Shown: in pieces, positions 1-11,725 of the stretch
How positions within the stretch are numbered: the first letter of the stretch is position 1
How the letters are laid out: the number at the start of each line of letters is the position of its first letter
Source: Magicicada septendecula
Lineage: Eukaryota > Arthropoda > Insecta > Hemiptera > Cicadidae
Direction: 5' to 3'
Assembly: GCA_034769895.1 (NCBI GenBank)
Contig: CM068372.1
Coordinates: 370,717,258 to 370,781,257, forward strand
Length of the DNA stretch: 64,000 nucleotides
Notes under the pieces: generated by a model
The model's input: only the letters and a program-made list of their open reading frames with translations
Databases searched by the model: none
What the model was told of the DNA's origin: nothing
Position numbers and translations under genes: made by a program

Positions 1-129
1 TGACATACACTATCTATACTATTCTCTGTATCTACCCCTCTCTCTCTTTTTCTCTCTTTCTATCTATCTATTCACCTACTTATCACTTCTGTAACTACTT
101 GTATAATTACTCGTATTATAAAGAAACAT
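1..129. repeat. Pyrimidine-rich low-complexity sequence
   Basis: CT and TCTA-rich simple sequence at the window edge, lying directly outside the left inverted repeat of the Merlin element. No gene is visible. Confidence 0.6.
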
Positions 130-1807
130 TTGGGTTGAAGGTATTAGAAGTCTCCGCATACCTGTACTGGTTGTAAATCCAGGAAAAGGTTATTTTATGA
201 TACTGTTCTCTGACATGTCTATTGTTATATAGGCTTGTGGTTTCTCCAAAGGTTATAAATGTAAGTGGCTACCAACAGTGTTTTGAGAGACATTTTCATG
301 CAGCCCGATATTTTTATGCAGAGAATGACGCAAATGATAAGCGAGAAATGTTGTTACTTGTTTCAACAATTGCTTCACTTACTAAAAGCGGCCATAAGGT
401 CTTGTCGTTTTTTTACATGTATGTTTATATCTTTAAATCTATTTAATTTTGTTTAACATTCATTCATCAGCGTTGTTCACATCCATATCTTACTGAAATC
501 TACGCCTGCAAATCAAACCTCGTAATACAAAATTGTTACTAATTTTCAGTGTTTCATTAAAAGAAAAAAGTACCAGAAAATGTGTTTGTGACTGAAATAT
601 TCTTCCATTTTCAAAACAATGTGTAAAGTGTGATGGTAATATGTTAACAAATGTAAAAGGACAAAGAAACGTCATCTTCAGATGTGGTAGACGGAATTGC
701 AGAGCTTCAAAAAACATATATGATGCCACTTTTTTCAGAATAGCGCGTGTTCCTGCATTATCTGTATTATGTGTGATAGTCGCTTGTATTTTGAAATATC
801 AAATTTCAGTCAGTTCGAAAGAGATCGACATAAACAGGAAAACTACACAAAAATTAATAAACGAGTTTAGCGAGATCCTTACTGTCTGGCTGATGGACAA
901 CAGCTCAAAAATTGGTGGCCTGGGAGATACTGAAATTGATGAAAGTGCGTTCGCTTGAAGGAAGTACAACAAGGGTCGAATAACCAAAACTCGGTGGGTA
1001 CTTGAGGGAATTTGCAGGAGAATAAAGAAGTGGTTCCTAAAGGTGGTGGACCCACTAAATTGTGTAATTTTAAATAACATGGAACCAGGAACTACTATAG
1101 TTTCAGGTATTTGGCACGGGTACAACTCGCGAGTACCCATACATACCCAAATGTACGCGTATATACTTTTGTCTGTGAACCGTTCGCTTAATTTTGTATG
1201 TCCTCGCAATTCTGCTGTTCACACCCAAACAATCCAGAACTAATGGTCTAAAATTAAGTGTGTTATGCGGAGAAGAGTCAGCAGAATGTCTGTTAGTACA
1301 CTTCAGACGCATTTAATTGAATACGTTTGGAGAAAACTGTTTTCCTGCAGAAGAATTGTTTAATGATTTTTTAGCGGCTATTCATTATTTTTACACCCAA
1401 TTTTTAAATTGAATATACAGTAATTTGTAGTCAATAAATTTAGCTAAAGTAGAAATAAATTAGAACAAATCTAAAAAATACATAAAATTAAAATATAAAA
1501 ATAGATGTAAAGATATAAACATATAGGTAAAAAACGACAAGGCCTCACTGACCGCTTTTAGTAAGTGAAGCAATTGTTGTTGAAATAAGTATCAGCGTTA
1601 CTCTGATACAAGTATTAGCGGCCGTGAGCATTCTTTATAAAAAAATGCCTCTCAAGCCACTGGATGTAGCCACTACCTTTATAATCCGTGGAGAAACCAC
1701 AAGCCTATATAACAACAGACATGTCAGTGAACAGTATAATCAAATAACCTTTTACTGGTCTTACAAAAAGTGCAGGTATCCGACGACTTCTAGTACCCTC
1801 AGCCCAA
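130..1807 (+). mobile_element. Merlin (IS1016/ISXO2-like) DNA transposon, degenerate
   Basis: The element is bounded by long inverted repeats: about 130-405 matches the reverse complement of about 1535-1807. Matching blocks include the sequence around 230-250 with 1680-1705 and around 365-400 with 1540-1580. Inside lies a broken transposase of the ISXO2/IS1595 DDE type, which defines the eukaryotic Merlin superfamily. Merlin normally makes 8-9 bp target duplications. Here only AACAT (125-129 and 1808-1812) is repeated, so the exact ends are uncertain. Inverted repeats of about 280 bp are long for this superfamily. Confidence 0.7.
641..1370 (+). pseudogene. Merlin transposase (ISXO2-like DDE), dead
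   Basis: Transposase of the ISXO2/IS1595 family, which cuts and pastes its own element. The open segment 641-958 shows a cysteine pair in CGRRNC, a helical region, then the family signature around the first catalytic Asp (GGLGDTEIDES). A stop at 956-958 follows. The same frame continues past the stop with KYNKGRITKTRWVLEG and then PGTTIVSGIWHGY. In the family this last motif carries the second catalytic Asp, but here the position is Gly. Further degraded C-terminal matches run to about 1370 in shifted frames. The stop, the frameshifts and the lost Asp together show that it is inactive. The start is arbitrary because the N-terminus is eroded. Confidence 0.7.
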
Positions 1808-1812
1808 AACAT

Positions 1813-2557
1813 TTTAATATTGTGTGTATTTCTCTCCCTTTCCCTGTCTGCGTATCGCATCATCTTGCTATTATCTCTAACACAAATAGAACTAATATTA
1901 TAAAAATTTTTATATAAAATTTTATGCTATCTCACAACCCTCTGTCTCTCTCCTTCCTTCTATCTCTCCCTCTCTTTTCTCCCCCTTCTTTATATTTCTT
2001 ACTAATAAAAATAGAACTCTTATTAACAAAAAAATACATACAGTAGATTTCTGTCTTTGTTTGTGTATCTGACTCTTTACTCCCATTTAGCTCTCTCCCT
2101 CTCTCTACTCCCTACTCATCCTCTCACTCCTACTCTCTTAATTACGCACTTTTATCATTTTACTCTCTCTTTCTCTATCCCTCTCTATCTATCTATCTAC
2201 TTACCAATCTCAATCCCAAACAGAACTGTAGACCATTAAGAACTACAGACCTACAAACTAAAATTATACAATTTTGTTAACCGCAAAACTGATACAAATA
2301 AATGTTTTATAGCATTACTTCAAAATACTGTTACTGTAATATTGATGAACACTGACCAGAAATATAACTCATTATACTTTTTATATAACTAGTATAAGTT
2401 CATAACGATTGGCATTACATTTATTATTTTTGACTGCCAATATGCATAGGAAATTTCTTTAGTAAAAGAAATCAAAGTTACATTATCGCCCGGTGTCAAT
2501 GCATGTGAGAAAATACTAACATGCCCATTAATTATTTGATCCGACGAGAAGTGGGCA
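1813..2557. other. Intronic spacer, CT-rich, no gene seen
   Basis: Sequence between the Merlin element and the first LTR element. 1835-2215 is strongly pyrimidine-rich simple sequence (CTCT, TATC). The rest is AT-rich with no supported coding region. Confidence 0.5.
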
Positions 2558-2561
2558 ATAT

Positions 2562-4649
2562 TGTAACGGTACATAACCCGGTCCCAATAAGTGATAACTC
2601 TTGTAATACCATAAAGGTCAGAAATGGGTAAACTATAACGAGCTAAAAATTAAATTGTATCACTAAACATTATAAACGATTAAAGTGATATACAGTGACA
2701 AGTGAGATATAGTGTACCCAATGAGGTAATAAGTGAAGGTGAAGGGAACTTCTTACAGAATTGTGCTGTAGATGTGAGAATTATAAACTGTGATAGTAGA
2801 CTATGATGCTACTAATTATGTATTTTGTTAAGTTATTGTAGTATTTATATTGTGTAGACAACAAAATTTAATACCTAGGTTAATTTTATATTTTTTAAAA
2901 TAATTGTGTTATAGTATAAGATAACCCAGGGTTTTGTTTTTAAAAAAATAAAAGATTTAAGTATCAGATGATAATAAAAATTAAAATAATACTGTATGAG
3001 GGTAATGGCAGAAGGAAGTAGTGCAGTGTAGGAATACTATAAGAGATTAATAAATAATATATAAATTCATTTAAAGTTAATAATAATATTAAAGACTTAG
3101 ATACAAAGTTATAAGAAAATAAACAGAACAGTATTATGTAAATCAAGTTGGGAAAGAAACCAAGATTAAAAAGAATTATTTTTCTGTAAATAAAAAATAA
3201 ATTTATAATAATTACAAACTGCCTATATACAAAAAAGTAAATAGCAGAACCAATAAAAAGATATATAAAAATTATGGGTTACTAAGAGTAACGAAAATAA
3301 CAAGTATTGTTTAATCGAATTTGAAATTTAAACCTGTCCGGTTGACAAAATGATGAGACAAAAATTTTATTAAAATACCTTTAGAAATCTTTGAAAAGCA
3401 CAAAATTGTTACAAAATTAAACAACAGTATAAACATTATGTACTACTACCTTAATTATTCAAGTTAACTTGCTATACTCCATAATAAAAGTGAAAAAAAA
3501 AAACATTTTTTGAACGATTAGGCATCGCCTAGCCGAGTTTTGAGTTTTGACGAGTTTGTATGTGACAAACGGTTATGAAATTACAACCAAATACGAACAC
3601 CACCTGAGAAACGGCTTCACCCAAGTAAGAACTTCAAGAAGAGAGGTAATATAAACATTTCTTTTAATATTTAATGAAGAAAACTCAAACCGAATGGTCG
3701 TGTAGTACAGAAACGATTAAAGTGTAACCACATGTTTTAATAAAAAACAAACACACTCTGCTCTCTTACGGACATTTCCGGAACTACGTACTAAGCGAAA
3801 TAAACAAATTTTTGAATATTTTTTCTATATTTGTAAAGCGTAGTATAATTATCCATTTCTGACCATCTCATAACAAAAAGAACTTACCCTTAACCCTGGG
3901 GAAAATAACTCAAAGAATTATATGTTGATTGATGTTTAAACAAAAGATAAAATTGTAAAAAATCGCTCAAAACTGTATATTTTTTATGACAATTCCTTGT
4001 TACTCAATGAAGTCGAGATCATGTACTAGTTAATGAAAATATCGATTGTAATATTTGTATTTTGGCGGAAGGGAAAAAACCAATAATATAAACAATAAAT
4101 ATTATTGAAAAAATGATATTGAATAATAAAAATGTGTTTCCTTTCTTGTAGTGGGTAGTTGTAGTAGGTTTCAGAATAAATAAGAAGAGGACAGTCCACC
4201 GGGTCGTATTTTGCCACAGTGTCGTCTGGTTACCCTATATTTGGAGACTAGTGTCAAAATAAGCTGATTCAGTTCACGGCGAATATTTGAAAAAATTTAG
4301 AAATCGTCTAAACCGAGGGTACACAAACGGTACTTGCTCTCTCTTCAAAATAAGGCTAAACAACTTCCCTACTTGACCCAAATCACACACACTCGATTTC
4401 TGCTTTGTTTGAGTAACATTACCAACAACTTTATTTAAACTTCAGTCACTATAATTCATAAGTGGCGACTGCAAAGAGGTGTTCTGACCAAGTAGAAACT
4501 GTAAAAAAGACGGACGTTTCATTGGTACCACCTCATAGGCGGGACGTTACAGATTTGACGCTAACAACGTGGGGCAAATAAAACAACGTTTCCATTAAGT
4601 AAAGTACTATTTAAGGATCAGAGAGACACACTCAAAGCGTGACGTTACA
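2562..4649 (+). repeat. 5' LTR (2088 bp)
   Basis: Direct repeat of 7359-9451, with TG...CA ends inside the longer inverted termini TGTAACG/CGTTACA. Differences from the partner are scattered single bases and 1-4 base indels. The LTR contains an internal copy of its own end plus a PBS-like sequence at 4545-4575. Confidence 0.88.
4552..4575 (+). other. PBS-like sequence embedded in the LTR
   Basis: CGTTACA (4545-4551), the LTR end motif, is followed by GATTTGACGC and then ACGTGGGGC. This is close to a tRNA-Lys type primer binding site (TGGCGCCCAACGTGGGGC). It lies about 100 bp before the actual LTR end. The same block occurs in the other LTR near 9354-9377. Confidence 0.55.
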
Positions 4650-4653
4650 GATT

Positions 4654-4671
4654 TGGCGCTCAACGTAAAAG
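4654..4671 (+). other. Primer binding site
   Basis: TGGCGCTCAACGT begins 4 nt after the LTR end CA. The first half resembles a tRNA-Lys PBS and the second half has diverged. Confidence 0.55.
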
Positions 4672-4745
4672 GGCTGTAATTAGAAAAGAATTTTGATATA
4701 TTTAATAAATTAATATACCAAAAAATCTAATTATCGTCGGCAGTT

Positions 4746-5852
4746 ATGAGAAAACAAGAAATGCATAATACCAGAGGCAGATCGAAGAAGAGGGCAGAAG
4801 AAAAGGAGAAGGAAGAAGGTGGACAGGAACGAGAGATAGAAAAATTTACGGACAGCGAAATGGAACAACCAATGGGTGATAAAGAAGAAACCGAAGTAAT
4901 CACAGATACGGACAAGGAAATAGTTGAAGAGGATGCCCAAGGGGATCAACCAGATAAATCCAACCAAAAAGAAGATATAAGCATACAGGAGATGTTAAGA
5001 ATTATAATCGAAGGGAATAACAAGATCCAGGAAGATAATAAGCGAACCAATGAGGAAAATAAAGAAAATTTTAGGAGACAGGAGGAAAAATTTGATAAAA
5101 TAGAGGAGAACTCAAGGAAACAAAATGAAACCTTGAGCGAAAAATTTGACAAAATAGATGAGAATTTTAAGAAACACGAAGAGAACTCAAGGAAACAGAA
5201 TGAAACCTTGAGGGACAGTTTAAAACAAATGGATAAAATAAATGAAGAAAGTTTAAAGCGGATTGAGGGTAAGATGGAGGAGTTCAATAAGGAGATATGG
5301 GAAACTTTTGGAGAGAAGTTTGAAAATGTTAATACGCTTATCCAAAAAGCAGATACATACAAAGAGGAGACAAATAAGAAAATGGACAGTGGTTTTAATA
5401 ATTTGGATGAAACATTAGACAGCACTTCCGAAAGTATTATAGTAAGTCCAAACACAGAAGAGAGTAGCAAGAAAACAGAAATTAGAGAAGACCAGAATGC
5501 ATTGCTATCTGAAAATAAGAAAATAAGGAAAATATGGAGAAAGAAAATATTCAATACAAAAGAAGAAATGGAGATGAGGAAGGGTGGATTAATTAATATA
5601 TTTAACCCTCCCATTAATAAACAAATGGAGTTAAATAAAGTTAGAAATTGTAGACAAAACTCAACAAAAATATCAAAGGTAAGCCACCATAGAATAATAA
5701 CAAAAAACTTAAATAAATTTAAATATCAGTTAAAAATATCGACGATTAAAGAGTATCTGACCACATCAATTATATTTTCAAGACGGAGTATACCAACAGA
5801 ACATTATGTAAATAATACAGAGGTTAAAGAGGATGGAATGATAGATATATGA
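4746..5852 (+). CDS. Gag-like coiled-coil protein (368 aa)
   Basis: This is the only substantial open frame of the 2562-9451 element, starting at an ATG about 75 nt after the primer binding site. The N-terminus is Lys/Glu/Arg-rich. Roughly residues 80-230 form a repetitive coiled coil with near-repeats of phrases such as EEKFDKIEENSRKQNETL. The C-terminal third is basic. No capsid homology or zinc knuckle is recognisable. Its position right after the LTR and PBS, and its resemblance to the coiled-coil N-terminal gag of the 13192 element, suggest a gag-derived particle or RNA-binding protein. That role is inference. The frame is intact although the element lacks pol. Confidence 0.65.
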   Translation: MRKQEMHNTRGRSKKRAEEKEKEEGGQEREIEKFTDSEMEQPMGDKEETEVITDTDKEIVEEDAQGDQPDKSNQKEDISIQEMLRIIIEGNNKIQEDNKRTNEENKENFRRQEEKFDKIEENSRKQNETLSEKFDKIDENFKKHEENSRKQNETLRDSLKQMDKINEESLKRIEGKMEEFNKEIWETFGEKFENVNTLIQKADTYKEETNKKMDSGFNNLDETLDSTSESIIVSPNTEESSKKTEIREDQNALLSENKKIRKIWRKKIFNTKEEMEMRKGGLINIFNPPINKQMELNKVRNCRQNSTKISKVSHHRIITKNLNKFKYQLKISTIKEYLTTSIIFSRRSIPTEHYVNNTEVKEDGMIDI

Positions 5853-7344
5853 GTGATTACGTTAGGTTAGAGAAGATACAATACTTGTCATTTAAAAAGG
5901 ATCTAAATATGACCGAAAACTGTGACTTAAATGAAGACTTTGTATCAGCCGAGTTACAGTACCAGATACACGAGAGATATTTAACAAGGACAAAAATCAT
6001 TATTGACACCCCAGTAATCCGAGAACATGTAGTACCTGAGTTAATGGACCATGGTTAACCTAAATAATAACAAACCAGAAAAAAAGGGGACTGAATTTTT
6101 GAAAATCGACCAAGCAACCCATTGAATAGCGGAAGAGACTAAAACCCCAAAATTCAAAAACTATGTAAGGACATCTTACTCAAGTTATTTTGGAAACCAT
6201 ATAATTTAAAGTGAAGAGACTAAAACCCCAAAATTCCAAAAGTACGTAAGGACAACTTACTTAATTTATTCAGAAATAATACGATTTAAGATATTTTGAA
6301 ACCATTTGGTTTAACAAAAAAATAATAACAGATTAGTAAATAAGAGTTATAAAGAATTGATTTAAAATGAAATAATAGGAAAAAGTAATATTTTTAATGG
6401 TAACAAACAGAAGAAAAATTAAATGAACAAAAACAATTGATGGTAATGTGCTCAGATAAAAGAATAAAGAATAATTTAATGACTCCAATGAAACTGAAGG
6501 AGGATGATAATTAATACAATAATTAGAATTTCTCGGAATTTAAGATTATATAAGAAGAAATGATACGGAGAAATATGTCACAAGAAGTAAAGTCAAAAGA
6601 ATTTTAACATAAGGCCTATCAATAATGTTATATGCTATTAGTTAATGGAAAAGAAGAAGGAATCAAGGAGAAGAAGAAATATATAAATAAATGCAAACAG
6701 CTACAGTATGAAGAATCCCAAAAGTGTTTAGTACTAGTCGCTAATTGACTACTACTTATAATCTTTTTATTTTATGTATTGACCGTAGAAATGTTCCGGC
6801 AATAATTTTTATGAGCAGGGATGATGTTCCCCTGGTCTCAGAAGGTGTAAGGATGGACAGCGGAGTATGGACCCAGAGTGGCCACCCGACTGGTACCACC
6901 GCACAGGATAGGGAAAAATGTTAGGGAAATTGAATATTTAAGGGATAATAATTATAAAATAGCTGAAAAGAGTGATATTAGATTCCAGAAGTATAAATGA
7001 AGAAAATAGAAGGAAGATACCAGACTGAAGCTTAATTGATAAAGATAATTTATAGTAGTAAATAGAAACTAGTGTTAAAACAAGTTTAATATAATTAGTG
7101 TGACCAGTCCTTATCAAATAAAATGTGGAAGTACCACTACCCAGAGAAATAAATAATTGATGAATTTGCCTCCAAGAGAGAGTAATAAAACAGCAATTAC
7201 CACCAGTCTGAATTACCAGTCAGTTTACAACCAGTTTGAAATAAAGGAAGATATTACGAAGAAAAAAACCAAGAATATTAGGAAAATGGAAACAATCAAC
7301 AATTTATTTTAGTAAACGAGTAAAACCAAAATAAATTTGTTCTA
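5853..7344 (+). other. Non-coding interior of the LTR element
   Basis: A short open frame (5849-6058, 69 aa) overlaps the end of the gag-like gene, but I do not recognise it. At about 6136-6290 a unit of about 75 bp containing ACTAAAACCCCAAAATTC is repeated twice, imperfectly. The remainder is purine-rich and AT-rich with no pol domains. A less AT-rich patch lies at 6820-6910. Confidence 0.55.
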
Positions 7345-7353
7345 GTGGGGGGG
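7345..7353 (+). other. Polypurine tract
   Basis: GTGGGGGGG lies 5 nt upstream of the right LTR start, where plus-strand DNA priming is expected. Confidence 0.65.
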
Positions 7354-7358
7354 CTTTA

Positions 7359-9451
7359 TGTAACGGTACATAACCCGGTCCCAATAAGTGATAACTCTTG
7401 TAATGCCATAAAGGTCAGAAATGGGTAAACTATAACGGGCTCAAAATTAAATTGTATCACTAAACATTATAAACGATTAAAGTGATATACAGTGACAAGT
7501 GAGTTATAGTGTACCCAATGAGGTAATAAGTGAAGGTGAAGGGAACTTCTTACAGAATTGTGCTGTAGATGTGAGAATTATAAACTGTGATAGTAGACTA
7601 TGATGCTACTAACTAATTATGTATTTTGTTAAGTTATTGTAGTATTTATATTGTGTAGACAACAAAATTTAATACCTAGGTTAATTTTATATTTTTTAAA
7701 ATAATTGTGTTATAGTATAAGATAACCCAGGGTTTTGTTTTTAAAAAAATAAAAGATTTAAGTATCAGATGATAATAAAAATTAAAATAATACTGTATGA
7801 GGGTAATGGCAGAAGGAAGTAGTGCAGTGTAGGAATACTATAAGAGATTAATAAATAATATATAAATTCATTTAAAGTTAATAATAATATTAAAGACTTA
7901 GATACAAAGTTATAAGAAAATAAACAGAACAGTATTATGTAAATCAAGTTGGGAAAGAAACCCAAGATTAAAAAGAATTATTTTTTTGTAAATAAAAAAT
8001 AAATTTATAATAATTACAAACTGCCTACATACAAAAAAGTAAATAGCAGAACCAATAAAAAGATATATAAAAATTATGGGTTACTAAGAGTAACGAAAAT
8101 AACAAGTATTGTTTAATCGAATTTGAAATTTAAACCTGTCCGGTTGACAAAATGATGAGACAAAAATTTTATTAAAATATCCTTTAGAAATCTTTGAAAA
8201 GCACAAAATTGTTACAAAATTAAACAACAGTATAAACATTATGTACTACTACCTTAATTATTCAAGTTAACTTGCTATACTCCATAATAAAAGTGAAAAA
8301 AAAAACATTTTTTGGACGATTAGGCATCGCCTAGCCGAGTTTTGAGTTTTGACGAGTTTGTATGTGACAAACGGTTATGAAATTACAACCAAATACAAAC
8401 ACCACCTGAGAAACGGCTTCACCCAAGTAAGAACTTCAAGAAGAGAGGTAATATAAACATTTCTTTTAATATTTAACGAAGAAAACTCAAACCGAATGGT
8501 CGTGTAGTACATAAACGATTAAAGTGTAACCACATGTTTTAATAAAAAACAAACGCACTCTGCTCTCTTACGGACATTTCCGGAACTACGTACTAAGCGA
8601 AATAAACAAATTTTTGAATATTTTTTCTATATTTGTAAAGCGTAGTATAATTATCCATTCTGACCATCTCATAACAAAAAGAACTTACCCTTAACCCTGG
8701 GGAAAATAACTCAAAGAATTATATGTTGATTGATGTTTAAACAAAAGATAAAATTGTAAAAAAATCGCTCAAAACTGTATATTTTTTATGGCAATTCCTT
8801 GTTACTCAATGAAGTCGAGATCATGTACTAGTTAATGAAAATATCGATTGTAATATTTGTATTTTGGCGGAAGGGAAAAAACCAATAATATAAACAATAA
8901 ATATTATTGAAAAAATGATATTGAATAATAAAAATGTGTTTCCTTTCTTGTAGTGGGTAGTTGTAGTAGGTTTCAGAATAAATAAGAAGAGGACAGTCCA
9001 CCGGGTCATATTTTGCCACAGTGTCGTCTGGTTACCCTATATTTGGAGACTAGTGTCAAAATCAGCTGATTCAGTTCACGGCGAATATTTGAAAAAATTT
9101 AGAAATCGTCTAAACCGAGGGTACACAAACGGTACTTGCTCTCTCTTCAAAATAAGGCTAAACAACTTCCCTACTTGACCCAAATCACACACACTCGATT
9201 TCTGCTTTGTTTGAGTAACATTACCAACAACTTTATTTAAACTTCAGTCATTATAATTCATAAGTGGCGACTGCAAAGAGGTGTTCTGACCAAGTAGAAA
9301 CTGTAAAAAAGACGGACGTTTCGTTGGTACCACCTCATAGGCGGGACGTTACAGATTTGACACTAACAACGTGGGGCAAATAAAACAATGTTTCCATTAA
9401 GTAAAGTACTATTTAAGGATCAGAGAGACACACTCAAAGCGTGACGTTACA
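7359..9451 (+). repeat. 3' LTR (2093 bp)
   Basis: Direct repeat of 2562-4649, followed by the target duplication ATAT at 9452-9455. Confidence 0.88.
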
Positions 9452-9455
9452 ATAT

Positions 9456-11592
9456 TTACATAATTCGAAAGGCCAGTACGCTACGTTAGCATGCTTTGTA
9501 AAACACAATAATTATATTACCATGGTTAATATAACTGGATAGTGAAGTTTAAAAATTGTTGGTAAATATTTAGTTAAAATTATGATGTAAAGTTGGCGCG
9601 TAAACGAAGGAAAAGAATCATTTTCATTCGCCTGGAGTTAGTCACTCTTTCGTACAAACAAATAAGCGTCAACATAAACTGTGCAATACCCGGGGTTGAA
9701 AACTGGCAATGTCGCTGGAAGCAAAAACCGCGACAATTCAAAAAAAGTATAAATTTCAGACGCTTAATTGTTGGGAAATTGGAAAGACGCCCTATTGTCA
9801 TAATTATGAAAAGATGCCATAATGACAGCGTTTTGTACAAAAAAAATTATTTGCTTATTTTAAGAGTATATTGAAATATAAAATGCAAAACACAAATAAC
9901 ATAATCACAAGAACGTAATGTTAATGTTACAATAAAATTTCAATGTACTCTTCGTTTTTGGGTAAACGCCAAAACGTGTACATTTTGAAAAGACGCCACA
10001 ATGTTAGAAAAATGTGTGTGTGTGTGTGTGTCTAAACATATAATTTTAATTGAGGTCAAATTCTTGTAACTGTACAAATAAACAAGATACTTACCCCCCG
10101 ATTACTACGAACTTACGAATTACCTTAACAGAAGATTCCCAAAGCTCTCAAGGGCCGCCACCATATTTTGAGGAGTAAGTATGGAAACCAATTCACTCTT
10201 CCCACAGAAATAATTTAGTAAAATAAACAGAATTCCCTAATATAAAAAACTCCAGGGTCGTTTAGACGAACTTTTGATGCAGAGGTTAGGTTATAGTTAA
10301 TTTGGCGTAATAATTAATTAACACGATTATAGCAATATCATATTTGCTTTTATTGAACATATTAATTTCCTTGTAATTATATTACTGTTAATAAGACAAA
10401 CTTTAATAGACAAAAAGTTTTATGACAAAAATTATGACACTCAACGAAAAATGTTTTAATACGCAAATCAGTACTTTGCTCTCTTTCTCTTACCCCCTTT
10501 TTCTCTCACACACACACTCTCTCTCTTTTTTCTCTATTTACCCCCCCCCCCATTGAGATCTCATTGTTTTATTGATTTTTTATTTTATAGATTTTGTTTA
10601 ACAATTAAAATATATTAAGTGACATTAAGTTTTAATGAATTCTGGCCATTTAAGTTTGTTACTTATCCATTCTGTAGTAGCTTCTGGGAGTTGCACCACC
10701 ACTTGAGACTCACTTTAGAATCAATCAAAATATCTAACAGTACATGCTTTTCGTACACTTTACTTTGAGGATTAACTATTATTTCTTTTAAACATTTTCA
10801 CATCTTTTGTCCCAAAAACTCGGTAGGCCTACCGTGAGAGCTTCGGCCTACCGTAAATGCCCGCACACACTTCCGACTACATCCTCTCTGTTTAATGTCG
10901 GGCTGGAGACTGGGCCGTTACATGGGCTCTGCAATAGTGTCTCAACGTTAAAACGCTGCTTGGTGATGCCTATAAAACCAGTTTTAGGCAGATTCCCACA
11001 CCTCGTCTCGCCTTGTGGTTTGACGTCATTTGTTCTCCACATGTTCATAACGGCATCTCGCTGTCGCAACATCTCAACTCTGAATCACTTTTTTTTGTCA
11101 TACACAGACGCAGGATTGCATTCCTTACCTTATATGGACATCTTCTGTCCCCCCTCAGTTCTACACTCCTAACTAGCTATGCTTTATTACAATAAGTTTT
11201 AGAAAATTGTTATACAAATTTTTTCCTGTTACATTCTCTAATATATAACAATTTAGTTATTGCTTTTGGCCATCTAAATCTTTTTATTATCTTACACACT
11301 TCATATAAAACACTGCTGTTAAGATATGCTTTACCCCTTTCTCAACGTCCAATAGGCTGAAGACCACTGGAGGACAAAATAAACTGAATACTCACTTGTC
11401 AGTTCCAAATGAAAAACAAGAGCTAGTGATATAGTCATATACACCTAGATGAAATGCTTTAAACTTTGAAACAATGGTAGAAATGACTTTCAACTTCAAA
11501 GGTAAATCGATTATCACCAACATGCATGAAAATATTAAAACACACACACACGTGCACAAATTTAAGCAGGTTCACTACAAAAAATAACTAAC
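9456..11592. other. Intronic spacer, no supported gene
   Basis: AT-rich DNA downstream (on the minus strand) of the last visible ankyrin exon. It holds a short TG microsatellite (about 10013-10032), pyrimidine-rich sequence and a C run (10478-10551), and a less AT-rich patch at 10810-11170. That patch has an open frame of about 120 codons with no recognisable domain. No further ankyrin exon was found. Confidence 0.45.
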
Positions 11593-11725
11593 CCTTTAAA
11601 GGATGCCAAATGGAGTGGAGTTTTGCCTGAATTGTCCTGACAATTCAAATCTACACCACTCTGCAAAAACTTGCGGCAGCACTCTACATAACCCCCAAGG
11701 CAACACATATGTAATGGTGTTCTAC
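11593..11725 (-). CDS. Ankyrin-repeat exon, third in window (PP6 ankyrin subunit-like)
   Basis: Internal coding exon of a minus-strand host gene. On the minus strand a pyrimidine-rich tract and TTTCAG end at 11726. The exon starts with GT, completing a Gly codon begun in the previous exon, and ends before GTTAGT. Its length of 133 bp is 2 + 43 codons + 2. The translation contains RTPLHMCCLGGYVECC, followed by GKTPLHLASFKG, which are two ankyrin consensus helices. It matches the ANKRD28/44/52 family in order after the other two exons but is more diverged. Family role (known): ankyrin scaffold subunit of the PP6 phosphatase complex. Function in this organism is inferred. Confidence 0.75.

Larger units (their letters stand above)
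2562..9451 (+). mobile_element. Non-autonomous LTR retrotransposon with 2.1-kb LTRs
   Basis: Two nearly identical direct LTRs (2562-4649 and 7359-9451) start TGTAACGGTACA and end CGTTACA. The flanking 4-bp duplication is ATAT (2558-2561 and 9452-9455), the size usual for Ty3/gypsy integrases. A primer-binding-site-like sequence follows the left LTR, and a polypurine tract precedes the right one. The 2.7-kb interior encodes one gag-like coiled-coil protein and no recognisable protease, RT, RNase H or integrase. The very few LTR differences imply recent insertion, so enzymes would have to come from another element (inference). The layout resembles large retrotransposon derivatives. Confidence 0.85.

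Noticed and set aside
4946..5614. A 222-codon minus-strand open frame
   Set aside because: Antisense shadow of the coiled-coil gag-like gene; Ser/Leu/Phe-rich as expected from complementing Glu/Lys codons.
9593..9874. A 93-codon open frame
   Set aside because: Composition is not protein-like and it has no recognisable family.
10807..11172. A 120-codon open frame in a less AT-rich patch
   Set aside because: No recognised domain and no repeat or splice context. Not enough to call a gene.
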